Shown here: positions 48,978 through 58,169 of the stretch, one piece after another
Layout of the letters: the number at the start of each line of letters is the position of its first letter
How positions within the stretch are numbered: the stretch's first letter is position 1
Origin: Streptomyces camponoticapitis
GTDB lineage: Bacteria > Actinomycetota > Actinomycetes > Streptomycetales > Streptomycetaceae
Length of the DNA stretch: 64,000 nt
Direction of reading: 5' to 3'
NCBI RefSeq assembly: GCF_014646115.1
Contig: NZ_BMMV01000029.1
Location: 40,335 to 104,334, forward strand
Translations under genes and position numbers: made by a program
Notes under the pieces: model-generated
What the model saw: only the letters and a program-made list of their open reading frames with translations
Told to the model about the DNA's origin: nothing
The model's database searches: none

Positions 48978-50231
48978 CTAGACCCTGCCCGCGTCCCTCA
49001 GCATCGTCAGCGCCCGCCTCGCCACCTCGCGGCCGATCGGGAGCGCGGCCGTCGCCGCCGGCGAGGGGGCGTTGAGCACATGCACCGCGCGCGGTGCCTC
49101 CCGGATCAGGAAGTCGTCGGCCAGGGTGCCGTCCCGCAGCACCGCCTGGGCCCGCACCCCGGCCGCCGCCGGGCGCAGATCCGCGTCCGTCACCTCGGGC
49201 AGCAGCCGGCGTACGGCGGTGGCGAAGGCGCGCTTGGAGAGCGAGCGGCGCAGCTCGCCCGCGCCGTAACGCCAGTGTCTGCGCGCTATCCGCCAGGATC
49301 CGGGCCAGCCGAGCGTGCCCGCCAGCTCACGGGGGCGCACGGCGGACCAGGAGTAGCCCTCCCTGGCCAGCGCGGGCACCGCGTTCGGGCCGACATGGAC
49401 GCCGCCGTCGATGCCGCGCGTCAGATGCACCCCCAGGAACGGAAAGGCCGGATCCGGCACCGGATAGACCAGCCCCCGGACGAGACCGGGCCGGGCCAGT
49501 TCGAAGTACTCGCCCCGGAACGGGACGATCCGCATGCCCGGGTCGTCACCGGTCAGCCGCGCCACCCGGTCGCACTGGAGCCCCGCGCAGTTGACGAGGG
49601 TGCGGGCCCTGACGACCTCTCCGGAGGACGTACGGACGGCGACACCCCACTCCCGCCGGTCGACGACGGTGACCTCCATGCCGTACCGCACGGACGCGCC
49701 CGACGCCTCCGCCGAGTCGGCGAGCCGCCCCGTGACGGCGACGAAGTCGCACACCCCGGTCGTGCCCACGTGGATCGCCGCCAGGCCGCGCACCTCCGGC
49801 TCGTACTCCATGATCTGCGCCGGGCCCAGCTCCCGGACCGGAATGCCGTTCTCCCGGCCGCGCTGGACCAGTGCGTGCAGCCGGGGCAGTTCGTCCCGGC
49901 CGGTGGCGACGATGAGCTTGCCGGTGACCTCGTGCGCGATGCCGTACTCCGCGCAGAACTTGACCATCTCGGCGGCGCCCTTGATCGCGTACCGCGCCTT
50001 GAGGGAGCCGGGGCGGTAGTACACACCGCTGTGGATGACTCCGCTGTTGTGCCCCGTCTGATGGCGCGCGGGACCGGGCTCCTTCTCCAGGACCGTCACT
50101 CGGGTCCCGGGCGCCGCCCGGGTGAGGGCGTAGGCCGTCGACAGACCGACGATGCCGCCACCGATCACCAGCACGTCGCAGTCATAGCCGTAGCCGTGGC
50201 CGCCGACGCGACCCGAGCCGTCGTTCTTCAC
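48978..50231 (-). CDS. lhgO: L-2-hydroxyglutarate oxidase
   Basis: The 417-aa FAD enzyme has the dinucleotide motif VLVIGGGIVGLSTAYAL, then TGHNSGVIHSGVYYRPGSLKA, diagnostic of LhgO/YgaF. It oxidises L-2-hydroxyglutarate to 2-oxoglutarate. The GTG at 50231 is chosen because GGGAGG lies about 8 nt upstream; the longer frame runs into the promoter. A near-match to the DNA-damage promoter consensus lies at 50251-50273. Confidence 0.88.
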   Translation of the reverse strand: MKNDGSGRVGGHGYGYDCDVLVIGGGIVGLSTAYALTRAAPGTRVTVLEKEPGPARHQTGHNSGVIHSGVYYRPGSLKARYAIKGAAEMVKFCAEYGIAHEVTGKLIVATGRDELPRLHALVQRGRENGIPVRELGPAQIMEYEPEVRGLAAIHVGTTGVCDFVAVTGRLADSAEASGASVRYGMEVTVVDRREWGVAVRTSSGEVVRARTLVNCAGLQCDRVARLTGDDPGMRIVPFRGEYFELARPGLVRGLVYPVPDPAFPFLGVHLTRGIDGGVHVGPNAVPALAREGYSWSAVRPRELAGTLGWPGSWRIARRHWRYGAGELRRSLSKRAFATAVRRLLPEVTDADLRPAAAGVRAQAVLRDGTLADDFLIREAPRAVHVLNAPSPAATAALPIGREVARRALTMLRDAGRV

Positions 50232-50250
50232 CCGCGCTACCTCCCACCCG

Positions 50251-50273
50251 ATAGTGCACTGGCCCACTGACAA
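50251..50273 (-). promoter_or_regulatory. Near-consensus RecA-NDp promoter before lhgO
   Basis: On the minus strand TTGTCAGTG, 8 nt, then CACTAT: one mismatch (C for T) from the TTGTCRGTG-N8-TAnnnT consensus. The CATTGTCAGTGG core is shared with the promoter at 42138. Confidence 0.45.
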
Positions 50274-50379
50274 TGCCCTTAAACCATCGGGGTCCCACGC
50301 GTGTCTTACACCGTTCACCAAGCATTCCGTCGGTGGCCCGGCACCGGATCGGGGCGGAGCCCGCCGGCCCCGCCCTCCG

Positions 50380-51930
50380 CTACGCCGGCGCCACCAGCAG
50401 CGGGCGCGCCCGCTCCCGCAGCTCCGCGACCCTCGGCTCGTCGCCGTACGGCTCAAGGCGGTGCAGCAGGTCCCGTACGTACTCCGTGGTGCGCGCCGAC
50501 GAGATCCGCCCCGCCACCTCCACGGCCCGGGTCCCCGCCGCGCACGCCGCGTCCAGATTGCCGGACTCCAGCTCCGCGACCGCGCTCACCACCAGGCGCA
50601 GCCCGTGCGAGCGCGCGAACTCCTCCGTCGGCCGGGACAGCGCCTGCTCCGTGAAGCGCCGCATCTGCCGGGGCGCCTTCAGATCGCGATAGCACTCGGC
50701 GGCGTCGGCGGCGAAGCGGTCGTACGAGTAGAAGCCCAGCCAGCTGGGATCCGCGTCGCCCGGCCGCGAGCGCTCCAGCCAGCCCTCCGCAGCCTTCAGG
50801 GCGGCTCCGGCGGCCGCCGCGTCGCCCGCCTTCGCGTGCGCGCGTGCCTCGACCAGCCGGAAGAAACTCATGGTGCGGGCCGTCGCGAGGCCCCTGTTGC
50901 GCTCCAGCGCCGCCTGGGCCAGGTCGACGCCCTCGTCGGCGAAGCCGCGGTAGGTCGCCTGGAGGGACATGGAGGCCAGGACGTAACCGCCGAGGGGCAC
51001 GTCGGCCGCCGCGCGGGCGAGCCGCAGCGCCTGGATGTAGTAGCGCTGCGCGGCTTCCTGCTGGCCGGTGTCGAAGGCCATCCACCCGGCCAGCCGGGTC
51101 AGTTCGGCGGTCGCGCCGAAGAGACCCCGGCCGACCTCGTCGCTGTACGCGGCGAGCAGCAGCGGCGCCGCGTCGACCCGCAGACACTCGGGCACCATCG
51201 ACGAACGCCAGTCCCCGCCGCCGTACTTGGAGTCCCAGCGCCGCGCGTCGGCGGCCGCCTCGCGGAGTTTGGCGACATCGCTGTGGCCCACGCGCAGCGG
51301 CGAGACCTCGCCGGCCGCGTCGGCGGCTAAGGCCCCGGGTGCGCCCGGGGCGGCCGGTGGGCCCGTCGCGCCGGTGGTGGAAGGCGGCGGTCCGGTCAAC
51401 CCCGGTCCGCCGTGCGCCGCGTGCGCTCTCCGTGCCGCCTCGGCCATCGCCGCATCTCGCGCGACGGACGAGTCGGCGGGCGATATCAGCCACCGGGAAG
51501 CGGGCGTGGCGTACGCGCTGACCGCGAAAGAACCGGCCAGCGACTGCCAGATGCCGCCGCTGCCCGCCCGCCGGCCCGCCAGGTCCAGCCGGTACAGATC
51601 CGTCGCCGAGCGCACCGCCTCACCCACGTCGCGCGGGAAGGCGAGACCCACCTCAGGCGCCGGATCGGCGTCGGCCAGGCCGATTTCGTGCAGCGGTACG
51701 GGACGGCCCAGCTTGGCGCCGATGGCCGCGGCGATCAGATGGGGCGCCGCACCCTGCGGAACCATCCCCTTCGACACCCACCGCGCCACTGAGGTTTTGT
51801 CGTATCGAAGCGTCAGACCGCGCTGCGACCCGAGGTCGTTGACCCGCCGGGCGAGACCGGCGTTGCTGATTCCCGCGAGGGCGAGAACGGTGCCGAGTTT
51901 CTCGTTCGGCCCGCGTAGCTCCCTGGACAT
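50380..51930 (-). CDS. NsdA/NsdB-like TPR regulator
   Basis: The 516-aa protein has an N-terminal helix-turn-helix-like region (EKLGTVLALAGISNAGLARRVND, DKTSVARWVSKGMVP) and a C-terminal TPR-type helical domain (AQRYYIQALRLARAA, YRGFADEGVDLAQAAL). This layout is that of NsdA/NsdB, negative regulators of development and antibiotic production in S. coelicolor. Which member is uncertain. An internal Ala/Gly/Pro-rich linker at about residues 180-210 is variable. The ATG at 51930 has GGGGTGG upstream. Confidence 0.75.
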   Translation of the reverse strand: MSRELRGPNEKLGTVLALAGISNAGLARRVNDLGSQRGLTLRYDKTSVARWVSKGMVPQGAAPHLIAAAIGAKLGRPVPLHEIGLADADPAPEVGLAFPRDVGEAVRSATDLYRLDLAGRRAGSGGIWQSLAGSFAVSAYATPASRWLISPADSSVARDAAMAEAARRAHAAHGGPGLTGPPPSTTGATGPPAAPGAPGALAADAAGEVSPLRVGHSDVAKLREAAADARRWDSKYGGGDWRSSMVPECLRVDAAPLLLAAYSDEVGRGLFGATAELTRLAGWMAFDTGQQEAAQRYYIQALRLARAAADVPLGGYVLASMSLQATYRGFADEGVDLAQAALERNRGLATARTMSFFRLVEARAHAKAGDAAAAGAALKAAEGWLERSRPGDADPSWLGFYSYDRFAADAAECYRDLKAPRQMRRFTEQALSRPTEEFARSHGLRLVVSAVAELESGNLDAACAAGTRAVEVAGRISSARTTEYVRDLLHRLEPYGDEPRVAELRERARPLLVAPA

Positions 51931-52503
51931 GCGCCACCCCTCGACACACAGACGGCCGCCCCGCCGGCCCCTCTTGTGAGGGACCCCGTGGCATTCGTAA
52001 ACCCAGCGTAGTTCGCCGCATCCCTACCGTTAAGGGGCGGAGGTCCGGATGGCGGGATTGTTGTCCGTACGCGAGTACGCGCGAAACTCGCCGCGGCCGA
52101 CACGTGCTCCGGGTGTGTGGCCGTGCGCCCGGCCGTGCGCTCTTGGCCAAAAGAGACCGGGAGCGCTTCCATGAGTGCTGCGTGGGTCGGCCCACTGCGT
52201 ACTGGAACCAGTGGGCTGGGGGACACCGCCGCCTCATTTCCCCGCGGGTGGCGGATCGGTCCGGGAGGCGAAGGCGCCTCCCGGACTGTACGTTTGCCGA
52301 CGTTCTGTCGGCCGATCGGGCTCGGAGATTGGCTGAATGCTGCCTGTCCGACCTGAGCCCCCCAGTGCGCCAATTGTCCTTTGCCAGGGGCGCATTCGTG
52401 TTTCGCGCTCCCGTCCCGGGGCCCCTCCTGTGTGCCGTTGTCGTGGCAGCATGTTCACGAACGACTACGGTTCGACTCTGGTCCACAGGCTGTGGAGGCG
52501 GCG
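51931..52503. other. Long divergent intergenic region
   Basis: About 570 nt shared by the NsdA-like gene and the sporulation-associated gene. It contains a perfect 12-bp hairpin, 52259-52270 with 52275-52286 and a 4-nt loop, too far from either start to be a simple operator. A short possible ORF from 52171 has GGGAG upstream but no recognisable content. No WhiG or WhiA-type sites were convincing. Confidence 0.45.
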
Positions 52504-54609
52504 ATGCGCTGGTTGGTGGGGTGGAGCAGTATCGCCGCGAGCTTCGGCACGGCCGCCACGGCGGGCTCCGTCGGCGATCAGTCCGAGGGCCGTACGGTCC
52601 ATCCCGTCGGCTCCCAACTCCTGTGGGGCGACCCGGATCCGCTGTGGGCCGTCGGCGACTGGCGCGACGACGAGGTCCGTGTCGTCAGCGTCGACCCCTT
52701 CACCCGACTCGCCGTCTTCGGCTGCTGCGGAGCCACCGACGAACAGCTGAAGATCGGCCTGTTCGCGGCCCGCGGCGGCGCCCTGCGCCATCTCACCGCC
52801 TGGCCCGGCAGTTACACGGCCGTCGCCCAGATCGGCCGCCGGATCACCGTCGCGGGCGATCTGGCGGGCGCCAGACCCGTCTTCCACACGCCGTGGGCGA
52901 GTGGCACCGCGTACGCCACCGCCGCCCTGCCGCTCGCCGACCTCATCGAGGCGCAGCTGGACATCGGGCATCTGGCCGCGCTGCTCGCCTGCCCCGAGAC
53001 CCCCGAGGCGCTGCGCGACTCCACCCCGTACGCGGGTGTCAAACGCGTCCCGCCCGGCCACGCCCTCGTACTGCGCGAGGGATCCCGCGAGATCACCGGG
53101 TACGAACAGGTCGCCTCGCTCGCCGTCGCCGCGCCCCAGGTCGACCCCGAACGGGCCGTCGAGGGAGTCCGGGACGCCCTCGTCGAAGCCGTACGGGCCC
53201 GACTCCTCGCACCGCGCCACGCCCCCGAGGCGACGCCGCCCGACCCCGGGCCCGTGCCGGGCATGGGACCCGCCGACCGGCGCGCCGCGCGCGGCGGACC
53301 CGTCCCCGGCATCGGCGCCGACCTGTCGGGCGGCAGCGCCTCCGGCACGCTCGCCCTGCTCGCCGCCGGCCTGCCGGGCGCGCCGGGCACCGTCCTCGGC
53401 CACGGCACCGGAGCCGGCGAACGGCTCCTCGCCGTCACCTTCAACGACCTCGTCACCGGCGGCCGCGAGGCCGAGCTCGAACGGGCCCGCGCCATGGCCT
53501 CCAACCCCCGGCTGCACCACGTGGTCGTCGCGGCGGGCGAAGAGGCCCTGCCGTACGCGGACTTGGAAGGCCCGCTGACCGACGAGCCCGGCCCGTCCCT
53601 CGTCACCGCCGAACGCCACCGCCGCCGGCTCGCCGCGGGCAGCGCCGACCACTTCACCGGCGCCGGGGCCCGCGAGGTACTGGACGCCCACCCGGCGCGC
53701 CTGGCCGACCTGCTGATCGACCGGCGCCGGCGCGATCTGCTGCGGCCGACCACCGCGCTCGCCAGGGCCCAGGGGTCCTCGGCGGGCTCGCTGTTCGTGC
53801 CGCTGACCGTCTACCGCGCGGCCCGCCGCCTCGCCCGTACGCCGTACCGCACCGGCCTCGAAGAGGCCGCCGCCCAGCTCCCCGGCGTGCACCGCGACCG
53901 CAACGCCCCCGCCGCGCATGGGCCGTTGGGCGCATCGCTCGCCGCGCTCACCTGGTCGCGTCCCGGACCGGCCGCGCGCTGGCTGACGGGGGAGGCTCTG
54001 GCTGAAGTATCGGTTCGCCTCACGGCGGCGGCGATCCGCCCCACCTCCGTCCAGCGGCCCGGAGAGGCCCGTGCACGGGCCGCGCTGGCCCGGCAGGCCG
54101 CCGACCACCGCATCTTCGAGCAGGCCGCCGAGATCCGGAGCCAGCGGCTGCACGCGCCGTTCTTCGACAACCAGGTCGTACGGGCCTGCCGGGCGCTCCC
54201 CGAATCGCTGAGGGTCCAGCCCGGCGCCCGCTCCGACGTGCTGCGCGCGGTCCTCGCGGGGGCGGGCATCCACGACCTGCCGCCGGGCTGGGGCGCCACG
54301 ACGCACGCGACATCGGTGGCCGCGACCCGCACCGGGCTGCGGGCGGCCGTCAACGACCTGATGGCGCTGTTCGACGCGCCGCTGCTCGCCGACGCGGGTC
54401 TGATCGAGGCCCGTGTGGTGCGCAAGGCACTGCGCAAGGCGGCCGAGGGCGAGCCGATCCCGCTGGACGGCATCGCGGACCTGGTCTCCACGGAACTGTG
54501 GCTCAGGCGGCTGCTCTCGCGCCGCGGCACCTGCTGGACGGGCACGGCGGCGCCGCGCCAACGCGCCGTGGCGGGCGGCGTGATGCCCCGCCCGACGCTG
54601 CATCCGTAG
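52504..54609 (+). CDS. Asparagine-synthase-like sporulation-associated protein
   Basis: The 701-aa protein has the two-domain layout of class-II asparagine synthetase. The N-terminus is MRWLVGWSSI, so the glutaminase Cys-2 is missing. In the synthetase half the ATP-pyrophosphatase loop reads LSGGSASG where active enzymes have SGGxDS, so its Asp is lost too. The protein is therefore probably not an asparagine synthetase. From memory the S. coelicolor counterpart is annotated as sporulation-associated. The ATG at 52504 has GGAGG 7 nt upstream. Confidence 0.8.
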   Translation: MRWLVGWSSIAASFGTAATAGSVGDQSEGRTVHPVGSQLLWGDPDPLWAVGDWRDDEVRVVSVDPFTRLAVFGCCGATDEQLKIGLFAARGGALRHLTAWPGSYTAVAQIGRRITVAGDLAGARPVFHTPWASGTAYATAALPLADLIEAQLDIGHLAALLACPETPEALRDSTPYAGVKRVPPGHALVLREGSREITGYEQVASLAVAAPQVDPERAVEGVRDALVEAVRARLLAPRHAPEATPPDPGPVPGMGPADRRAARGGPVPGIGADLSGGSASGTLALLAAGLPGAPGTVLGHGTGAGERLLAVTFNDLVTGGREAELERARAMASNPRLHHVVVAAGEEALPYADLEGPLTDEPGPSLVTAERHRRRLAAGSADHFTGAGAREVLDAHPARLADLLIDRRRRDLLRPTTALARAQGSSAGSLFVPLTVYRAARRLARTPYRTGLEEAAAQLPGVHRDRNAPAAHGPLGASLAALTWSRPGPAARWLTGEALAEVSVRLTAAAIRPTSVQRPGEARARAALARQAADHRIFEQAAEIRSQRLHAPFFDNQVVRACRALPESLRVQPGARSDVLRAVLAGAGIHDLPPGWGATTHATSVAATRTGLRAAVNDLMALFDAPLLADAGLIEARVVRKALRKAAEGEPIPLDGIADLVSTELWLRRLLSRRGTCWTGTAAPRQRAVAGGVMPRPTLHP

Positions 54610-54662
54610 GAGGACGGTCCGGCGTGCCTTGGTCCGGCGGTGCCGCCAGGGGCCCGCCTCTC

Positions 54663-56663
54663 TCAGCCGCAGCTGATCCTGGACTGTGCCCAGTCCGCGA
54701 CCGCCACCGCCTCGAACGGCGTGTGAGGCTCGACCACCAGCCGGATCGTCTTCCGGCCGCCGATCCCCACGTTCACCGGTACGGCCCCGTCGCCGCCTCG
54801 CACCACGGGGGAGCGCCAGAGCCGGCGGCCGTCGCCGTACACGGAGAAGCGCACCGCGCCCAGCCCCAGCGTCATGTCGTCGATGCCGACCAGCGCCTGG
54901 TAACCGGCGCAACGGCGGTTGAGGTCGATCGTCACCGAACCCGAGGCGTGCATGGAGGCCCCGTGCCCGTACCGCGTGCCGCCGATCGACATCCCGGCGC
55001 GCTGCCAGAGCCAACTGCTCTGCCCGATCCGCACCTCGGGCCCGGACCCGTCGCCCGTCACGTCGAACTTGAGCCGGTTCACCTGATAGACGTCCGGCGC
55101 GGGCGAAGGCGGCGGTGGTGGCGGCGGTGGCGGCGGTGGCGGTGGAGCGGGAGGGTTCGGACGGGCGGGGGGCCGCACCGGGGCCGAGGGCTGGGGCTCG
55201 GGCGGAGCCGGCTGCGCCTTCGTCGGCGTGGGACTCGGCTTCGGTTTCGGCGACGGCGACGGTGTCGCCTTGTCCGCCCGAGCCGGTACCGGCTCGGGCG
55301 GCGGAGCGGGCGCGGCCGGCGGCTTCAACTCCGGTGTAGGCATGGGCACTTCCGGTACGACAGGCTGTACGACGGGCGGCTTCGCCTTCGGCCGGTCGGC
55401 GACCTCGTCCCCGGACAGGGCCCACACCAGCCCCGCCGCCGCGGCGAGAGCGAGCACGGCCGCGATCCCCGCCTTCAAGGGCGCGCCGAGCCCCTCGGCC
55501 GCCGCCCCGCCTGCCGCGCCCGCGGCGCCTCCCCCGGAGCCCGACGCACCACCTGCCGCGGCCGCCGCGCCCGCTCCCGCGGCACCCGCCGCCCCACCGG
55601 CGACGACCCCGGCGGCCTTGAGCGAGTACCCGGCCGCGAACCAGCCGATGACCGCGAGCGGAAGCACCGCCGGAATCCCGGCGTTGACATCGGCCAACTC
55701 GCCCGCCACGAGGCGGCACTTCGCGCACTCGTCCAAGTGCTTGCGCAGCCCGCGCTCGGCCCGGATCCGCAGACCGCCGCGCGCGTACGCGCCCAGCCGG
55801 TCCGCGTACTGCGCGCAGTCGCCGGCCGAGGCGACCGCCGTGTTCACATGCGCCTGGAGATACGCCTGCTTGAGTCCCTCACGCGCCCGACTGGCCAGCA
55901 CGGCGGTGGCGTTGGCCGTCAGACCGAACAGCGGAGCGATCGCGCTCGGCGACTCCTCCTCGACGGTGGTGTGCCAGAGCACCGCCTGCCAGCGCTCGGG
56001 CAGACTGCGGAACGCCTGCACGGCGAGCGACCGTTCGGCCTCGTGCATCGCCCGTACGTCGGCGCCCGGGTCGAACGTCCCGTCGTCCCACACCTCGGCC
56101 GGGCGGGCGGAATCCGCCGCGAACACCGCGAAGTCCTCGACCAGTTGCTCGCGCCTGGCGGTCCTCGTCCACGCGGCGGCGACACGTCGCACGGTCGTGA
56201 GCAGATACGCCCGCACCGCCTGTTCCGGCCCGGCGCCCCCGCGCACCGCCTGGAGCGTGCGCGCGAACACCTCGGCCGTCAGGTCGTCGGCGGTGTGGCC
56301 GTCCCGGCAGCAGGTCCGCGCGTAGCGCAGTACGGCCGCGGAGTGCCGCCGGTACAGCTCCTCGTACGCACCGTCGTCGCCGGCCCGCATGCGCTGGATC
56401 AACTCGGCGTCCGAGGGCGGCAGATCGGTGGCTGGTCCCTCGGTAAGAGTCTCGGCCTCGGCCGCCACCGGTGCGCCCGCGCGCTGCTGCGGCACACTCG
56501 GGCCCGCCTGGCCCTGGGGCCGCCCGGGATGAACAGGCCCGGCGGCCCCGGAAGAACCTCCCCGCCCGCCCTGGTACGGCACCTGCTCGGACGGCGGCCC
56601 CCCCGGCCCCGTACCCCCGGCACCGCCACCACCCAGTGGCCCGTCCCGTCCGTCACCGCTCAT
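54663..56663 (-). CDS. ECF-type sigma factor fused to zinc finger, membrane helix and NPCBM domain
   Basis: The 666-aa protein has sigma region 2 (residues about 70-130: DAELIQRMRAGDDGAYEELY, DLTAEVFARTLQAV), region 4 (about 200-250: LPERWQAVLWHT, ATAVLASRAREGL), then a zinc-finger-like anti-sigma segment (KHLDECAKCRLV). Hydrophobic segments follow, then a Pro-rich spacer with 14 consecutive prolines and a C-terminal NPCBM carbohydrate-binding domain. So sensor, anti-sigma and sigma are one chain. I recall SCO4117 (ECF52 group) with this layout as a pleiotropic regulator. The ATG at 56663 follows GGGGGC. Confidence 0.9.
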   Translation of the reverse strand: MSGDGRDGPLGGGGAGGTGPGGPPSEQVPYQGGRGGSSGAAGPVHPGRPQGQAGPSVPQQRAGAPVAAEAETLTEGPATDLPPSDAELIQRMRAGDDGAYEELYRRHSAAVLRYARTCCRDGHTADDLTAEVFARTLQAVRGGAGPEQAVRAYLLTTVRRVAAAWTRTARREQLVEDFAVFAADSARPAEVWDDGTFDPGADVRAMHEAERSLAVQAFRSLPERWQAVLWHTTVEEESPSAIAPLFGLTANATAVLASRAREGLKQAYLQAHVNTAVASAGDCAQYADRLGAYARGGLRIRAERGLRKHLDECAKCRLVAGELADVNAGIPAVLPLAVIGWFAAGYSLKAAGVVAGGAAGAAGAGAAAAAGGASGSGGGAAGAAGGAAAEGLGAPLKAGIAAVLALAAAAGLVWALSGDEVADRPKAKPPVVQPVVPEVPMPTPELKPPAAPAPPPEPVPARADKATPSPSPKPKPSPTPTKAQPAPPEPQPSAPVRPPARPNPPAPPPPPPPPPPPPPSPAPDVYQVNRLKFDVTGDGSGPEVRIGQSSWLWQRAGMSIGGTRYGHGASMHASGSVTIDLNRRCAGYQALVGIDDMTLGLGAVRFSVYGDGRRLWRSPVVRGGDGAVPVNVGIGGRKTIRLVVEPHTPFEAVAVADWAQSRISCG

Positions 56664-57014
56664 CGCGGAAGCCCCCGTAGCGTCCTGCAGACCCGAAACA
56701 CCTGGCCAGCGTGCCACAGCGCCCGGCACCGCCAAACCCGTGTTGACAGCGGTCACTCTTACGTGATGGGGCCCCGGAACCGGGCCGCCGCCCGCGGCCG
56801 TACGCGGAGGACTCGACCGGGCGCGGCACGCACGTCGTTCACCAGGATGTTCCGCACCGCACGTGCCTGGCACGCCTCGGGCGCACGACTCACGACGGCC
56901 GGTTCACGGCAGGGCGGCACGGTCGTCGGACGAACAGCCGTCCGACGACCGCCCCAGGGCCTCAAGTTGACGCGCCGACCACCTCGGCCGGTATCCGTCG
57001 AGCCCCGGCTCGCC
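56664..57014. other. Upstream region of the ECF sigma fusion gene
   Basis: About 350 nt between the sigma gene start and the TetR stop, both on the minus strand. It contains TGTTGACAGCGGTCACTC near 56745 and its surrounding short repeats; on the minus strand this reads GTAAGAGTGACCGCTGTCAA, which may be the sigma promoter. No gene is supported. Confidence 0.4.
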
Positions 57015-57833
57015 CTACGCCGCCCGGGACCGAAGCCCTTCGAGCAGGATGTCCAGCAGCCGTGCGGAAGCCGCCGCCTGCTGGGCCGCGTCCGGCAGCG
57101 CCGGCGCCGCCGTGGCTATCACCAGCAGGACATCGGCCACCGTCACGCCGGACCGAAGCTCGCCGGCCGCCCGCGCGCGCTCGACCAACTGCCCTACGAC
57201 ATCGAGCAGTTCGACCGTGCCCGAAGCGGAGTCCGCCAGGTCGTCGCCCAGGGATCCAGCCGAGTCGGCCGTTTCCGCCGACCCCCCCGGCACCGAAGGG
57301 TGCTGCCCGGCATGCTCGCCGGCACCGACCACCCGAAGATCCGGGTGCCCGGACTGCCGCTGGTGCGGCACGCGTGCCTCGTCGGCCGGTTCCGGGACGA
57401 CCGTCGACTCGTCGACGTCCACCCCGACCCTCAGCACCTGAGGCGGCAGCAGCCTGCCCGCACCGGAAGCCACCGACGTCCGCAGGAAGCGGGCGAGCGC
57501 GGACCACGGCTCGTCCTCCTGCCCCAGAGCGGCACGCGCCTGCTCCGTCAGCCGGGAGGTCTCCTCCTCGGCTATACGGCGGACCAGCACGTCCTTGCTG
57601 GGAAACCGCCGGTAGACCGTGCCGACCCCGACCCGGGCCCGGCGCGCCACGTCCTCCATCGGCGCCCCGTAACCGAGTTCGCCGAACACCTCACGAGCCG
57701 CCCGCAGGACATGCTCAAGATTGCGCTGTGCGTCGACGCGAAGCGGTGCGGCACGGCCGATCCCGCCCGCGCTCGCGCGTCCGTTGCCGTCCACGGACAC
57801 GACGGCCTGCCAATGAGAATCCTGAATGTGCAT
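57015..57833 (-). CDS. TetR-family regulator with disordered insertion
   Basis: The 272-aa protein has a clear TetR DNA-binding domain at about residues 38-85 (HVLRAAREVFGELGYGAPMEDV, VGVGTVYRRFPSKDVLV). The ligand domain is interrupted at about residues 135-190 by a hydrophilic, low-complexity stretch rich in Pro, Gly and Asp before normal helices resume (VELLDVVGQLVERARAAGEL). The ATG at 57833 has GGGGGAA 8 nt upstream. It is divergent from the NDH-2 gene and may regulate it. Confidence 0.82.
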   Translation of the reverse strand: MHIQDSHWQAVVSVDGNGRASAGGIGRAAPLRVDAQRNLEHVLRAAREVFGELGYGAPMEDVARRARVGVGTVYRRFPSKDVLVRRIAEEETSRLTEQARAALGQEDEPWSALARFLRTSVASGAGRLLPPQVLRVGVDVDESTVVPEPADEARVPHQRQSGHPDLRVVGAGEHAGQHPSVPGGSAETADSAGSLGDDLADSASGTVELLDVVGQLVERARAAGELRSGVTVADVLLVIATAAPALPDAAQQAAASARLLDILLEGLRSRAA

Positions 57834-58169
57834 AAGCGTTCCCCCGGTAATGACGTCTCCCCCCGGAGACCTCCCCGCCTTGACAGCCGGGACCGTCCGA
57901 CCAAGTCACGGCCGACGCCCCCGACGAAGTACGAACATAGTTGAGCCCCGGGGAATTCAGAAGGGGGTGGTTCCGCACAGTGCGCCCCCCGATCGGAGCA
58001 AGGACCGGAAGATGCCTGATTCGGTACTCTCCCACCACCGGGTCCGTGCCGCCTGACCTGCGAACCTTCCCCGCCACAGGGGGATTTGCGCACGTGGGGC
58101 GGTCGAAGGGCTCCGGTCACACAATTTGCCGGGGCTGTGGACAAACCAAGGAGCCCGTTGCCTCATGGG
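57834..58169. other. Divergent region between the TetR and NDH-2 genes
   Basis: About 335 nt. It holds GC-rich and AT-richer patches (for example AAGTACGAACATAGTTGAG near 57930) and an AAGGAG at 58148-58153 that would best serve a TTG at 58158. No inverted repeat stood out as a TetR operator or Rex site. Confidence 0.4.

Noticed and set aside
52171..52356. Possible 61-aa gene from ATG 52171 with GGGAG upstream
   Set aside because: No recognisable family, and a perfect hairpin lies inside it; not enough support.
52465..55728. 1087-aa open frame antisense to the asparagine-synthase-like gene
   Set aside because: Low-complexity Gly/Arg translation with no motif, overlapping supported genes.
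54498..57944. 1148-aa open frame on the plus strand across the ECF sigma and TetR genes
   Set aside because: Two well-supported minus-strand genes occupy this region; the long frame results from high GC and few stops.
57834..58169. Rex-type redox operator before the NDH-2 gene
   Set aside because: No TTGTGAA-N4-TTCACAA-like inverted repeat could be found.
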